Position numbers and translations under genes: made by a program. From a virus: DNA of 33,758 nt. The stretch spans positions 324-34,081 of the IMG/VR virus record IMGVR_UViG_3300030419_004087. The stretch is one strand, 5' to 3'. The notes under the pieces were generated by a model. That model saw nothing but the letters and a program-made list of their open reading frames with translations. It was not told where the DNA came from and ran no database searches. This document shows, in pieces, positions 10,101 through 18,518 of this stretch (its first letter is position 1; each line of letters begins with the position of its first letter).

Positions 10101-13100
10101 AATCGCATCAAAGAAGACCTAAATTTGTTCAGATTACAGATGCAAAAGCAGGAATGCTTAACGTTGTTAATCCACCATTAGAATTTTATAAAAATGGTAC
10201 AGTAACCTTTGATTTGTCGGATTCTTCTTTATCATATACAAAAGGTGCTACAACTTATCCAGCATTCTCTTTCCATCTATATACTGATTCCAATTTCATT
10301 CATGAATATGATTCAAATGAAATGGAAACCACATTTGAGGTTCAGAGAACTGGTACTGTTGGAATTGATGGTAAAGTAACATTAAATGTTAATCAATATA
10401 CTCCAAAAGTACTTTACTATAATATATCTCATAATACTTCAGCAGATAACCCCCAAGTAAATAAAGAACTTGTTTTAGATAAGGGGATTGATGATAATAA
10501 TATTATTCAAATTAAAGAAAGTCGTTATGCTGGACAATTCGATGTTTTGGCATCTTCTAAGAACACATTTGAGTTTGATTTACCAACATATCCTGAAGTT
10601 CCTTATTATAAGACTTCATTGGGATCAAAATTAGAATATACAACATCATCTAAGAGTGCTTATGGTCCTATTGCATTAGTTTCTCTTGCTGATAAGGGAA
10701 GAGGGTATAAGAGATTACCTGGAATTACTACTGTAACTACTAAGTCTGGATCAGGTGCTCTATTAGAAGCATCTAGTGAATCAATTGGAAAGATTAAAAC
10801 CACAGAAATAGAAAATATCGGTTTTGATTATCCATGTGATTTTACATTAAGACCTCAATCAAAACTTCCTCAAGTTATTAAGATTGAAGCACTATCTGGT
10901 CTTAAATTTGTTGGTATTACTTCTTATGGTAGAGGTTATATTCAACCACCTGCATTGGTTGTTCTTGATGGTGTTACAAGAAAGAAAATTGATGACGTTG
11001 ATTTAAGATATAATCTGGAAACACCAGATGAACCTGGATATGTTGATATTATTCAAAACACTTATGGATTATCTAACGTTACACCATACATTATTCCAGT
11101 AAACAATCCAAATGGAATTAGAGCATCTAATCTCGTTTATGATGCATCCACTGATGAAGTAACAGCAACACTTAAGACTGCTTATAGTCTTCAGGAAGAG
11201 TTTCCAATTAAAATTGGTGATAAACTCTTTGTAGAAAATGTTAGTGTTGGTATTGGATCAACTGGTAAAGGATTTGATTCTCAATATTACGATTATCAAG
11301 CATTTGAAGTTAAGTCTGTTCATCAAAACTTAGGTAATATTGGTATTGTAACCTATAGTATGAATGGATTAGTTCCATCTGGAGAGATTCCAGGAAACTT
11401 TGATAGTTCTTTATCTTCTGCTACTCTGGTTCAGGAGAAATTCTTCCCACAATTTAACCCACAGTTAAAACCCAATATCTTTAACTCTAATGAGGTTGTT
11501 AAATCTGAAAGTAGTACTGGTCCTGTACAAGGTCTTGCATTTGAGTGGGATGCTGAAAGTAAGTGGTTGACTGTAGAGGCTTCAAACGACTTTGAAATTG
11601 GTAAATTGATCGAATCTTTAGACTCTGGTGCTAAAGGAATTATTAAAGATATTATTCTTACATTTGATACAAATTATCTTTTAGATTACTATTCATTAGT
11701 AGATAATGGTTGGGAATATAATACCGGATTCCTAAATGATCCTATACAGAAAGTTCATGATAATGAGTATTATCAGAGTTTCTCATATGCTGTTAAGTCT
11801 AGAGTTTTCTATGATAAGTGGAAGGATATTGTTAATACTTTAAATCATACTGCAGGATTCCAGAAATTTAGTCAACTTCAAGTTGAATCCAAACTTCCTG
11901 ATGGAAATAAGAATGATATGCAAGTCGGACTTGCTGGAACTGTTACTGGTATTATTAATATTCAGAATGAAGAAAGTTTGCATAATGTCAATAATTTTGA
12001 TTTGGTAACTGAGAACTTAAAGGATAGATCTCCTGCTGCAGGATTCTTCTCAGATGAAGTTACATTCCAGAATCGTATCTTAATTGATTATGCTGAATCT
12101 GTTGGAAACAGAGTTCTAAAAATAGATGATATTAGTCCACAATTTAGAAGTAGACCAAGACCAGAACCTTGGATGGAAGTTGGTAGATGGGATATTGCTA
12201 ATAATAAAGAAAATAGATTTATTGTTTATATTAGAGATAGGTTATTTACCCAAGAAAGACAAATAATGATGGTTAATGCCTTGTATGACCCTCTTAGTGG
12301 TTATTCAATGGTTAACCAGTACGGTGCTGTTGATACCGTAGTTGATCTTGGTCAAATGGATACTGTAGTTGATGGTGATGATGCAGTTCTACAGTTCCAT
12401 CCAAGGAAATATGAATTCAACAATTATAATGTAATATCTCTTTCATACAACTTAGATGAACTTGGACTTACAACATCTTTAACTGCTGTTGGTAGTACAG
12501 TTATTGGATCATCAACAACTCCTCCAGGAGCATTAGTTAGTGTTGGATCTTCTGTAGTTCTTGCTGGATATGCACATAGTGCTATAAGTGGTATACCTCA
12601 AGAAGTAGAAATTTGTACTGTTGGTACAGCATCTAGTGCTGGTATTGCTTTAACTACTACTCCTGCAGGTACTCAACAACATCAATTATTTAATCCTAGA
12701 TCTGCTAAGATTATTGTTTCTGTAGCAACAACTAACGATACTGCTGAATATACTGAAATTAGTATGATTCATGATGGTTCAGAAGTAGAATGGCATGAAT
12801 ATGGTCAATTAAGTATTCATTCTAGAAGAGATCCTTTAGTTGCTGGTTCTTTGGGAACATTTAGACCATATTTGGTTGGAGTTGGAACTACTGCGGCATT
12901 AAAGGTTGGTTATACTCCAAATGCTGGTATTCAGACTGCTTGGGTTAGTACTATGACTGTTGGGTTCTCATCTGAGACCTTTACTGGAATAGGAACCTAT
13001 GGATTGAAGAATGGTCAGATGATCTCTAAATCTACTTCAATTGCATCTGCAGGTGTTGGTCAAACTGTTGGAATTGCAAGTTATATTAATGAATTTGATG

Positions 13101-16100
13101 GTGGTTATTGTATTGTTCAAGTTAAGGATACAACCAATGATAGATATGAGTTCTGTGAGGTTATGATGGTTGATGATGACACAAATGTGTACATCACTGA
13201 ATATGGAAATTTACAAATTGGTTCTGGTGCTTTCCTTGGAATAGGTACTATTGGTGGAAAGAGAACAGGTACTGTTTCGGAATTAACTTATACTCCACCA
13301 GCTAATACTGCTGTAGAGGTTAAGACTTTCCTTAATGCACTTAAAGTTGAAGAAAATTCAGCAGATCCAGCATTAGTAGAATTACAAAGTGGTTCAATTA
13401 GAAGTGGATTTGATATCTATGACGGAACTTTCTATAGTAAGAAGACTGAATTTGATATATTGTATGGTGGTAATCAAATTTTTGAAAGAAGTTTTAATGG
13501 AACAGATACTGATATAGTCAATTTAACTGCTAATACTATTACAATTCCTGATCATTATTTTGTTTCTGGTGAAGAAGTTGTATATAGCGTTAAGGATCCT
13601 GGTCAAGCAACAGGTGTTGGTACTACAGGAACTGCTATTGGAATTGCTGCTACTTATTTCTCTGGAGTTGGTACGGTTGGATATGTACCATCATCTGTCT
13701 TTATTGTTAAGAAGAGTGAAAGTCAGATTCAATTTGCAAGAAGTGCTCAAGATGCACTAGTAAATCCTCCAGTTGTTTTAGATCTTACAACCGTAGGTAT
13801 TGGAACTTCTCATAGTATTAGTTCTAGAAATGGAACAGAAAACACTAGAGCATTAATAGCGATTGATAATGTAATTCAATCTCCAGTTGTATCAAGTGGT
13901 ATAGCAGCATCTTTATCAAAAGACCTTTCTATTACTGAAGATATAGCATACTTTACTGGAATAACCTCATTCTTTGCAGGGGATGATGTCAAAGTTGATA
14001 ATGAGATAATGAAGATAGCCGCTGTGGGTCATGGAGGAGTTTCTAATGCGGTTAAAGTTTATCGTCATTGGATGGGAACCACTATTGCTGGACATTCATC
14101 TCATGCACCAGTTACTAAGATGTCTGGTGATTACAATATTATTAAGAATCAACTTAGTTTCTCTGATGCACCTTACGGTAAGGAACCTCCTGTAGGTCAT
14201 TCAACAAGTCTTCCAAATGACAGAGATTGGGTTGGTATTACAACATCTTCAACTTTCAGTGGAAGAATCTTTATGAGATCTGGTGTTAAAGGATCCGATT
14301 ATGATGCTTATACAACCAATTATGTAATAGACGATGTTTCTCAGCAATTTGATGGTCAAGAAACTGCATTTACCTTAAAAGTAAATAAATCAAATGTTAC
14401 TGGTATTGCAACTCAGAACGGTATTGTCCTTGTTAATGGTATATTACAAGGTTCTGGAGATTTAAGTGATTATAATTTAACTGAGGCTGCTGGAATTTCA
14501 TCCGTTGCATTTACAGGATTGGCTGCTTCTGTTACATATGATGTAAATAATGCTTCTGTCCCTGTTGGTGGTCTTATTGTTTCCGTTGGTTCAACAGAAG
14601 GATTTGGTTATCAACCTTTAGTTGGTGCTGGTGCAACTCTACATTTTAATAATATAGGTGTTGTTACTTCTGTTAGCATTGGTTATAGTGGATCTGGTTA
14701 TAGAGTACTTCCTGGAACAGTTGGAGTTGGATCGACTGCACCAGGTGGAGTTGGTATTGCAACAGTTGTTAAAGTAGGTGTTGCTCTCTCCACTACAGGA
14801 AATCCAACAATTCAATATATTGGAACAGCAGCGGTTCATAATGGTGCTGTTGTAAGTATTGCTATTACTCAAACTGATCCAATTCCTGGAATTGGTACTC
14901 AAAATCCAGTAACAGTTGGAACTGGTCAGTCAACATTTAATGCAGTAATTGATGAACCTGTACCTTACCAAGATATTCCACTTTGGTATAGTTCTACTTC
15001 TCCTGGAACAGGATTGGGAACTGTAGCAAGAGCTACTGTTAAGGTCAGTCAAGGATCTAGTATAATTGATTTTGAAATCACTAATCTTGGTTATGGTTAT
15101 CGTGAAGGTCAAATTTTAACATTACCAACTAGAGATACTTCTCCTGGACTTGCTTATGCTGATGGTCAATGTGTTGTAGGAATTCCTACAGTATCTGGTG
15201 GAGTAGTTAAAGAATTCCAGTTAACTCTAGAAAGAGTTAAGCATGATGAATTTAATATGTGGACTATGGGTGAACTTGAAGCACTTGATGATTTCTCAAG
15301 TTATTTTGATGGTGCAAGAAAGTCTTTCCCAATCACTAAAGGTGGTGAAGCATATGCTATTCAAGGTAGAAAAGGTTCCCCAATTGTTATTCAAGATACA
15401 ATTATTCTTACAATTAATGATGTTTTACAAGTACCTGGAGAAGGATTTGTATTTACTGGTGGTGCAAGTTTAACTCTTACTGAAGCACCTAAGAAAGGTG
15501 ATACTTGTAGATTCTTCTTCTATAGAGGAACTGGTGGTGAAGACGTGAAAGATAGAGATATTGTTGAAACAGTTAAGATGGGTGATGATTTAGTACTGTC
15601 ATATGATCGTAAGTATAATGGTACAAGAGATCTTATTCAGTTCCCAAGAACTGTTGTAGATGTTAAGTCTTCTGATCAGGTTGATACTAACCCATATTTT
15701 GGATATGGATTAGGTGATGATGAAACTGAAGTAAGACCAGTTAATTGGAAGAGACAAGTTGAAGATAAGTATATTGATGGAAGAATTGTTCGTAAGGATC
15801 GTCCTTTATATGAACCAAATATTTTCCCAACTGCATACTTAATTCAACCAATTGGTGTTGGATCAACCGCTGTTTGGGTTGATAATTGCAAACCATTCTT
15901 TGATCCTGAGAACGAAAACCCAATTACTAGAGATTTCCAAAAGGATATTCAGATTGTAAATGCAAGTAGTCACTATGATAAATTTACAGGTGCTGCTGGA
16001 ACTTGTGTAGTTTCTGTTGCTGGTACTGTGACATCTATTACTCTATCTAATGGTGGTACTGGTTATAGTGCTGTTCCTGAAGTTCGAATTTCAACTCCAA

Positions 16101-16903
16101 CTGGTATTGGAGGTACTCCTCTCGCAGGTATTGGAACAACTGCAAGAGCAACCGCTACTGCAGTATTAACAGATGGAGTTGTTACTTCTGTTACTGTTGA
16201 TACTCCTGGACTCGCATATACTACTTCAAGTGTTCCTTCAGTAGTTATTGCTGGACCAACATATGTTAGAGAAGAGAATACTCTTGATACTTATGAAGGT
16301 GATTATGGTATCTTAAGTGGTGTTGGTATAGTTACTAACATTTCAGATGCAAATAATACTGGTGTGGGAATGACTTATGGATTAGTGTTTGATATGTTTA
16401 TTCCTCAACTTTCTCCATTAAGGAATGATGCTATTACAAGTCCTGATGCGGTTACAGTATGTGGATTACAAACTGGTCATTACTTTATGATCAATGGATC
16501 TAATATTGGTTCTGGTGTTACATCTTTGGATGCATCTGGTCATCAAATTGGTATTGGAACGACTGCTATTGATAATGTATATCAGGTTAAACATTATACT
16601 GGAATAACTACTGTTGGATTTGGATCTACTGTTCCTGGAGCACTGAGAAGAATCTTTACTGCAGTTGAAAATTGGGAAGGTATTCAAAATACTGTAGGAT
16701 ATTCTACATTAGGTCAGGGTATTACCAGTTCCTTCTTAGGTGAATATAGTTGGGGTAAACTGCAATTTAAGGGTAGGATGAGAGCAATCGAATATCCTGT
16801 TTCCTTGGTTGATGGTATTACTGGAATTCAGACTGGTCCTCAAATTAAGAGGAAGATAGGTCTGAAAGCATCCAATTACGTTGTAACAACACTAGACTCT
16901 TGA
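4130..16903 (+). CDS. giant modular baseplate protein, gp7 position (4257 aa)
   Basis: An uninterrupted 4257-codon frame, over four times T4 gp7 (1032 aa), between gp6 and gp8 where T4 has gp7. Residues about 155-235 resemble the conserved part near the C-terminus of T4 gp7: SQDFYNARGTDEGFKIMFR then SLFNENVDI. I infer a gp7-type wedge core with an enormous extension. The rest is beta-rich modules: 'IDxE...RG' (res 81-125, 3278-3333), 'HxxxTGDxVxY' (about 607, 991, 1751, 1943, 3135), a YHYH domain (1298-1424), GxGY-P repeats in many places, a 'KVHDNEYYQ' block (about 2535-2590), two 'IHDG' domains (2858-2944, 2983-3071) and two 'NGxLQ' domains (3403-3465, 3723-3821). Short GIGTT/VGVGT strings recur throughout. 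No signal peptide or membrane span. Probable roles: wedge backbone plus baseplate appendage. Structural assignment is firm; gp7 homology moderate. Confidence 0.8.
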   Translation: MAHKRVQLNKVVKDQLPAHVREENPLVGEFLSQYYQAQEIQGGPLDIITNLDSYIQLNKSGNLVGFTTIMNPVGLFDTEISVKSTQGFPDSWGLLQIDDEIITYTGIGTTAFKGCVRGFSGISSFSNPDEPEEFIFTVSAASTHAVGVGTSGGQVLNLSARFLEEFLKKSKQQFLPGFQKDLNPALNQPQFIRHSQDFYNARGTDEGFKIMFRSLFNENVDIVRPADYVISPSDANYRKTRDMIIEPIQGDPNDLVNKTLFQDPVENLSRAYGPISMVERIRVGLLTDTYYKVSVDASFGTKDGSTELLYGTFGVHANTRSVGSVSAGQTYIDVDSTIGFPQKGALTFKYKNGTTGIVTYSSTSITQFIGVAGITTTIKNTEPIKQNAYAYALGQADSTAGVTTDGIRVRITSVLNDVEVPNTYYQKKGSRIKLKSLGKVAHIDDHKSNNWIYNISPRYNVKTITLQDASNNTYEVTTEDFHRIRIGDVLTVNTKDSSIDTTYTVTDVISNLVLRIRGAAIGNLAAVDSITKTIKKPISTLHPHLNNYTANVQNVYIDQVGYAHTQYTTKNLVGSNSLPSFSDATLEPNTQKITLSGTFVGADTIIGITTGTHDHNFFTGDAIYYTPQKDSNGTVMSFMFDGGNGGEGLYFVERINHNDIKLAKSNSNLYDGNYVTISQATVQTTVTNNTFEKYDFHNRQVLPQRLFREFSIPVYDGKKYPTTIGYNGMLINGVEVISYKSKDLCYYGTIKNIDVTGGGFNYDVITPPQLAVNDGVGFGATGFVSTKGSFAEIRVLDPGFDYTEVPIINISGGNGQGAEAECKLSTVPHQVVFNAGPLSQTVAITTTIVKNSLGFNTDGNYNVGFLTYHKFRNYERVIYDTFGEKSLVGLDTGAFYYVNTTKPSGIATAANWVGNTGYTWIENKTVRLHTDLNECIAGVNTLPFNGFGEGNHVLRSLNGKAQVTSIKVTNPGEGYENKHKTCGPAGINTALDIVTIWNHDYKSGEIVTYSADPDGVSIEGLSSDKEYYVNVLDANSFKLSTVGVGTTVKDFYYKTKQYENLRSVGLATHNFNYPPIKVEVSGIVGIDSIEGKTFECIPQPLVRGEITSIHLTDNGVGYGASEIINFNRQPRIDMYTGRNGELMPIVHNGEIIDVAINNRGDSYNTPPAISVVGVGTGAELVPEIFNGQIVNVKINKKGVGYGQSTTALNVEPAGEFGIFLANLDTWQVNEVQKNYANIDGSDVFLEKPLNVNNGLQCSYAYAPRSLRKVIYQNDAVGDPLYGVEDLSLLNGLTEEDKSRHSPIIGWAYDGLPIYGPYGYEKTTGGNITQLQSGYSIDYKEHRPPLGVFPSGFFIEDFTWNSSTDEKYLDENNGRYCITPEFPNGTYAYFSTFETSLTSGNLPSGAPDPFANYKRPAFPYMLGESYAAQPNEFNILSRNRQERIDLNKTSWVRNTEPYELLQDDSYYDYLKQSYKYITQETIVKYAEEGSIEKVGIVTGGKNYQKGDQLVFEDKVADNFNAVAKVSKVVGPGIGTIAVTNTKLLNIQFYPSDRNEHFIGFHTTPIGIQNGDRVYVSGLSTTSSGLNGRTFKVGISSGTWVLSRALGAISATGIVTYINMVGEFPNPHDAMNTTEIRENDILKIGAGSTTVSSDPGYQEQVKVLNVDKANSRVRVLRQYNGTVGIAHTVRSVVLEDPRCFTIDVGFSTSFDNNVEHTYYFDPRESLGLSTSAGVGIGTTVSFENPGSGVNRLFLPARTIYLPNHKLNTGDEVFYKRNTGDSIGIATRADNCIAVNPYTTNLSEDVPLFVARINNDFIGLSTVRVSTGTTVGSGTSEMFVGVAQTTKDQGLVYFLGIGTGRYHSLTVKYPGTVTGGAEMNKITVSTASTHGLKHFDTVYLTVDAGITTSVPIKYNKTNRKLVARTLDFTAAGITTQASVAGVLNAIEINNHELKTGQRVIHTSSDPADGLINDEEYFVYVVNKDKIQLCGSRFQSHQRRPKFVQITDAKAGMLNVVNPPLEFYKNGTVTFDLSDSSLSYTKGATTYPAFSFHLYTDSNFIHEYDSNEMETTFEVQRTGTVGIDGKVTLNVNQYTPKVLYYNISHNTSADNPQVNKELVLDKGIDDNNIIQIKESRYAGQFDVLASSKNTFEFDLPTYPEVPYYKTSLGSKLEYTTSSKSAYGPIALVSLADKGRGYKRLPGITTVTTKSGSGALLEASSESIGKIKTTEIENIGFDYPCDFTLRPQSKLPQVIKIEALSGLKFVGITSYGRGYIQPPALVVLDGVTRKKIDDVDLRYNLETPDEPGYVDIIQNTYGLSNVTPYIIPVNNPNGIRASNLVYDASTDEVTATLKTAYSLQEEFPIKIGDKLFVENVSVGIGSTGKGFDSQYYDYQAFEVKSVHQNLGNIGIVTYSMNGLVPSGEIPGNFDSSLSSATLVQEKFFPQFNPQLKPNIFNSNEVVKSESSTGPVQGLAFEWDAESKWLTVEASNDFEIGKLIESLDSGAKGIIKDIILTFDTNYLLDYYSLVDNGWEYNTGFLNDPIQKVHDNEYYQSFSYAVKSRVFYDKWKDIVNTLNHTAGFQKFSQLQVESKLPDGNKNDMQVGLAGTVTGIINIQNEESLHNVNNFDLVTENLKDRSPAAGFFSDEVTFQNRILIDYAESVGNRVLKIDDISPQFRSRPRPEPWMEVGRWDIANNKENRFIVYIRDRLFTQERQIMMVNALYDPLSGYSMVNQYGAVDTVVDLGQMDTVVDGDDAVLQFHPRKYEFNNYNVISLSYNLDELGLTTSLTAVGSTVIGSSTTPPGALVSVGSSVVLAGYAHSAISGIPQEVEICTVGTASSAGIALTTTPAGTQQHQLFNPRSAKIIVSVATTNDTAEYTEISMIHDGSEVEWHEYGQLSIHSRRDPLVAGSLGTFRPYLVGVGTTAALKVGYTPNAGIQTAWVSTMTVGFSSETFTGIGTYGLKNGQMISKSTSIASAGVGQTVGIASYINEFDGGYCIVQVKDTTNDRYEFCEVMMVDDDTNVYITEYGNLQIGSGAFLGIGTIGGKRTGTVSELTYTPPANTAVEVKTFLNALKVEENSADPALVELQSGSIRSGFDIYDGTFYSKKTEFDILYGGNQIFERSFNGTDTDIVNLTANTITIPDHYFVSGEEVVYSVKDPGQATGVGTTGTAIGIAATYFSGVGTVGYVPSSVFIVKKSESQIQFARSAQDALVNPPVVLDLTTVGIGTSHSISSRNGTENTRALIAIDNVIQSPVVSSGIAASLSKDLSITEDIAYFTGITSFFAGDDVKVDNEIMKIAAVGHGGVSNAVKVYRHWMGTTIAGHSSHAPVTKMSGDYNIIKNQLSFSDAPYGKEPPVGHSTSLPNDRDWVGITTSSTFSGRIFMRSGVKGSDYDAYTTNYVIDDVSQQFDGQETAFTLKVNKSNVTGIATQNGIVLVNGILQGSGDLSDYNLTEAAGISSVAFTGLAASVTYDVNNASVPVGGLIVSVGSTEGFGYQPLVGAGATLHFNNIGVVTSVSIGYSGSGYRVLPGTVGVGSTAPGGVGIATVVKVGVALSTTGNPTIQYIGTAAVHNGAVVSIAITQTDPIPGIGTQNPVTVGTGQSTFNAVIDEPVPYQDIPLWYSSTSPGTGLGTVARATVKVSQGSSIIDFEITNLGYGYREGQILTLPTRDTSPGLAYADGQCVVGIPTVSGGVVKEFQLTLERVKHDEFNMWTMGELEALDDFSSYFDGARKSFPITKGGEAYAIQGRKGSPIVIQDTIILTINDVLQVPGEGFVFTGGASLTLTEAPKKGDTCRFFFYRGTGGEDVKDRDIVETVKMGDDLVLSYDRKYNGTRDLIQFPRTVVDVKSSDQVDTNPYFGYGLGDDETEVRPVNWKRQVEDKYIDGRIVRKDRPLYEPNIFPTAYLIQPIGVGSTAVWVDNCKPFFDPENENPITRDFQKDIQIVNASSHYDKFTGAAGTCVVSVAGTVTSITLSNGGTGYSAVPEVRISTPTGIGGTPLAGIGTTARATATAVLTDGVVTSVTVDTPGLAYTTSSVPSVVIAGPTYVREENTLDTYEGDYGILSGVGIVTNISDANNTGVGMTYGLVFDMFIPQLSPLRNDAITSPDAVTVCGLQTGHYFMINGSNIGSGVTSLDASGHQIGIGTTAIDNVYQVKHYTGITTVGFGSTVPGALRRIFTAVENWEGIQNTVGYSTLGQGITSSFLGEYSWGKLQFKGRMRAIEYPVSLVDGITGIQTGPQIKRKIGLKASNYVVTTLDS
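8021..8400 (+). other. YHYH-type domain within the giant protein
   Basis: Residues 1298-1424 of the giant contain SRHSPIIGWAYDGLPIYGPY and, further on, NNGRYCITPEFPNGTYAYF. This pairing of a 'GxAxDGxPIYGP' segment with a 'TPEyPnGTYaYF' segment is the signature of the YHYH family, best known from secreted bacterial and marine proteins. Its function in virions is not established. Confidence 0.75.
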
Positions 16904-16922
16904 TTTCTTTAATAATTGTCGT

Positions 16923-16929
16923 CTAAATA
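16923..16929 (+). promoter_or_regulatory. late promoter box (CTAAATA) before gp8
   Basis: CTAAATA in the 58-base gap between the giant gene and gp8, 32 bases before the ATG at 16962. An internal late promoter here would keep gp8 and downstream genes expressed independently of the 12.8-kb gene upstream. Confidence 0.5.
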
Positions 16930-16961
16930 GATAAAATTAGAAGCTCTATACGTAGTCACAA

Positions 16962-18512
16962 ATGTCTGCTATTATAACTGATCAAATCAGAATATTGAAT
17001 GCAAAGAATTTTGTTGCTGGCGTTTCCACCAACATTAATTCGTATTATGCATTTGTTGGACTACCAAATCCAACAAGTTTACAATCAGATTGGGATTCTG
17101 CTCCGCCAGCTCCAGTTGACTCTTTTTCGTCAATGAACGATTATTATGATACTATGATCGCGGTTAAGAAGATAACTCCCGATGATGTTAAGTTAGTAGT
17201 ACAAAAGAACTCCTGGAGTTCTGGTACAACTTATGATTATTATAGACAAGATTATAGTATTACTAATCCTCCTAAGAATTCTGGTGGAACTACGTTATAT
17301 ACAGCAAACTATTTTATTGTTAATAGTGATTATAGAGTTTATATTTGCTTACAGAATGGAACAACCCCAGAGACTCCCGACGGAAAACCTTCTCTGGACG
17401 AACCGACATTTACTGATTTAGAACCAAGAATTGCAGGTACTTCCGGTGATGGTTATATTTGGAAGTATCTTTATAGTATTAAACCAGCAGATTTAATTAA
17501 ATTTGATTCTACTGATTTCATGCCTGTTCCTGCGAATTGGGAAGATAATGTAGAAGACAGTGCTATTAGACTTAATGCAGTTGATGGTGGTATTAAGATT
17601 GTTGTTATTAAGAATAGGGGAACTGGTATAGGTACTGCTAACCAGACTTATACAAGAGTTCCAATCAAGGGTGATGGATTTGATGCAGAGTGTACGGTTG
17701 TTGTGAACAATGATCAACAGATTGAGAGTGTAACGGTATCAAACGAAGGATATGGGTACACTTATGGTAGTGTTGATTTAGCAGCAGGTGCAGTTCCTAC
17801 GCCATCTACAGCACCAACACTTGATGTTATAATTCCACCTCCTGGTGGACATGGTAAGAACATTTATAGTGAATTGGGTGCTACTATGGCACTTATCTAT
17901 GCACGAATTGAAAATGATGCTGAAAACCCAGATTTTATAACAGGAAACCAAATCGCTAGACTTGGTATTATTGAAAATCCATATGCATGGGGATCAACTC
18001 AGTTGCTTACTCTTGATAAAGCTGCTGCTACCTATGCAATGCGTTTAACTGGTACTGGTTATAGTTCTACAACATTTACTGGTGATAGTATAATTACACA
18101 AACAACTGGTACTGGTGTTACTGCTATAGGTAAGGTGGTAAGTTATGATCAGATTACGGGAGTTTTAAAGTATTGGCAGGATAGAACGATGTCTGGTTTC
18201 AACACTGTTGGAACTGCTCAAACTAATCCAATTTATGGTTATAACACAACAAGATTTACTGCAGAACCTACTGCAGGTGGAGACAGGATTATTGTTGGAG
18301 GAAGTTCTAATTTAGCGATTAGCACAACATTTGCGGGTCTCTCCACTTCAATAAATAATAGAACATATTATCTTGGTCAATCATTTACTAAAGGATTGGC
18401 AAATCCAGAAATTGATAAATTCTCTGGAAATATGATTTACATTGATCAAAGACCTTCTATCACTAGATCTTCTAATCAAAAAGAAGACATCAAAATAATA
18501 TTGCAGTTCTAA
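16962..18512 (+). CDS. gp8: baseplate wedge subunit gp8, enlarged
   Basis: 516 residues against 334 in T4 gp8. The N-terminal part (YYAFVGLPNPT, then DYYDTMIAVKKITPDDV) and a GDGYIWKYLYSI segment match the T4 layout (...GDGYVWEYLFEI). The last 31 residues (SGNMIYIDQRPSITRSSNQ then KEDIKIILQF) correspond closely to the T4 gp8 C-terminus (SGEMIYMENRPPI...EEINILFTF). gp8 joins gp7 and gp10 in the wedge. The extra length includes a GxGY-P repeat pair (bases about 17589-17790; VTVSNEGYGYTYGSVDL) of the type abundant in the giant protein upstream. The stop is six bases before the next ATG. Start at 16962 is the first ATG after the late promoter box; no Shine-Dalgarno is evident. Confidence 0.88.
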   Translation: MSAIITDQIRILNAKNFVAGVSTNINSYYAFVGLPNPTSLQSDWDSAPPAPVDSFSSMNDYYDTMIAVKKITPDDVKLVVQKNSWSSGTTYDYYRQDYSITNPPKNSGGTTLYTANYFIVNSDYRVYICLQNGTTPETPDGKPSLDEPTFTDLEPRIAGTSGDGYIWKYLYSIKPADLIKFDSTDFMPVPANWEDNVEDSAIRLNAVDGGIKIVVIKNRGTGIGTANQTYTRVPIKGDGFDAECTVVVNNDQQIESVTVSNEGYGYTYGSVDLAAGAVPTPSTAPTLDVIIPPPGGHGKNIYSELGATMALIYARIENDAENPDFITGNQIARLGIIENPYAWGSTQLLTLDKAAATYAMRLTGTGYSSTTFTGDSIITQTTGTGVTAIGKVVSYDQITGVLKYWQDRTMSGFNTVGTAQTNPIYGYNTTRFTAEPTAGGDRIIVGGSSNLAISTTFAGLSTSINNRTYYLGQSFTKGLANPEIDKFSGNMIYIDQRPSITRSSNQKEDIKIILQF

Positions 18513-18518
18513 TTAACT

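Noticed and set aside
14639-15112. Minus-strand frames rich in Ser/Asn/Thr within the giant gene.
   Set aside because: Antisense to repeated Gly/Val/Thr modules; composition is the direct complement effect of the plus-strand codons.
16904-16961. Searched the 58-base gap after the giant gene for a terminator or small RNA.
   Set aside because: No stable hairpin with a T-run was seen; only the CTAAATA box is supportable.
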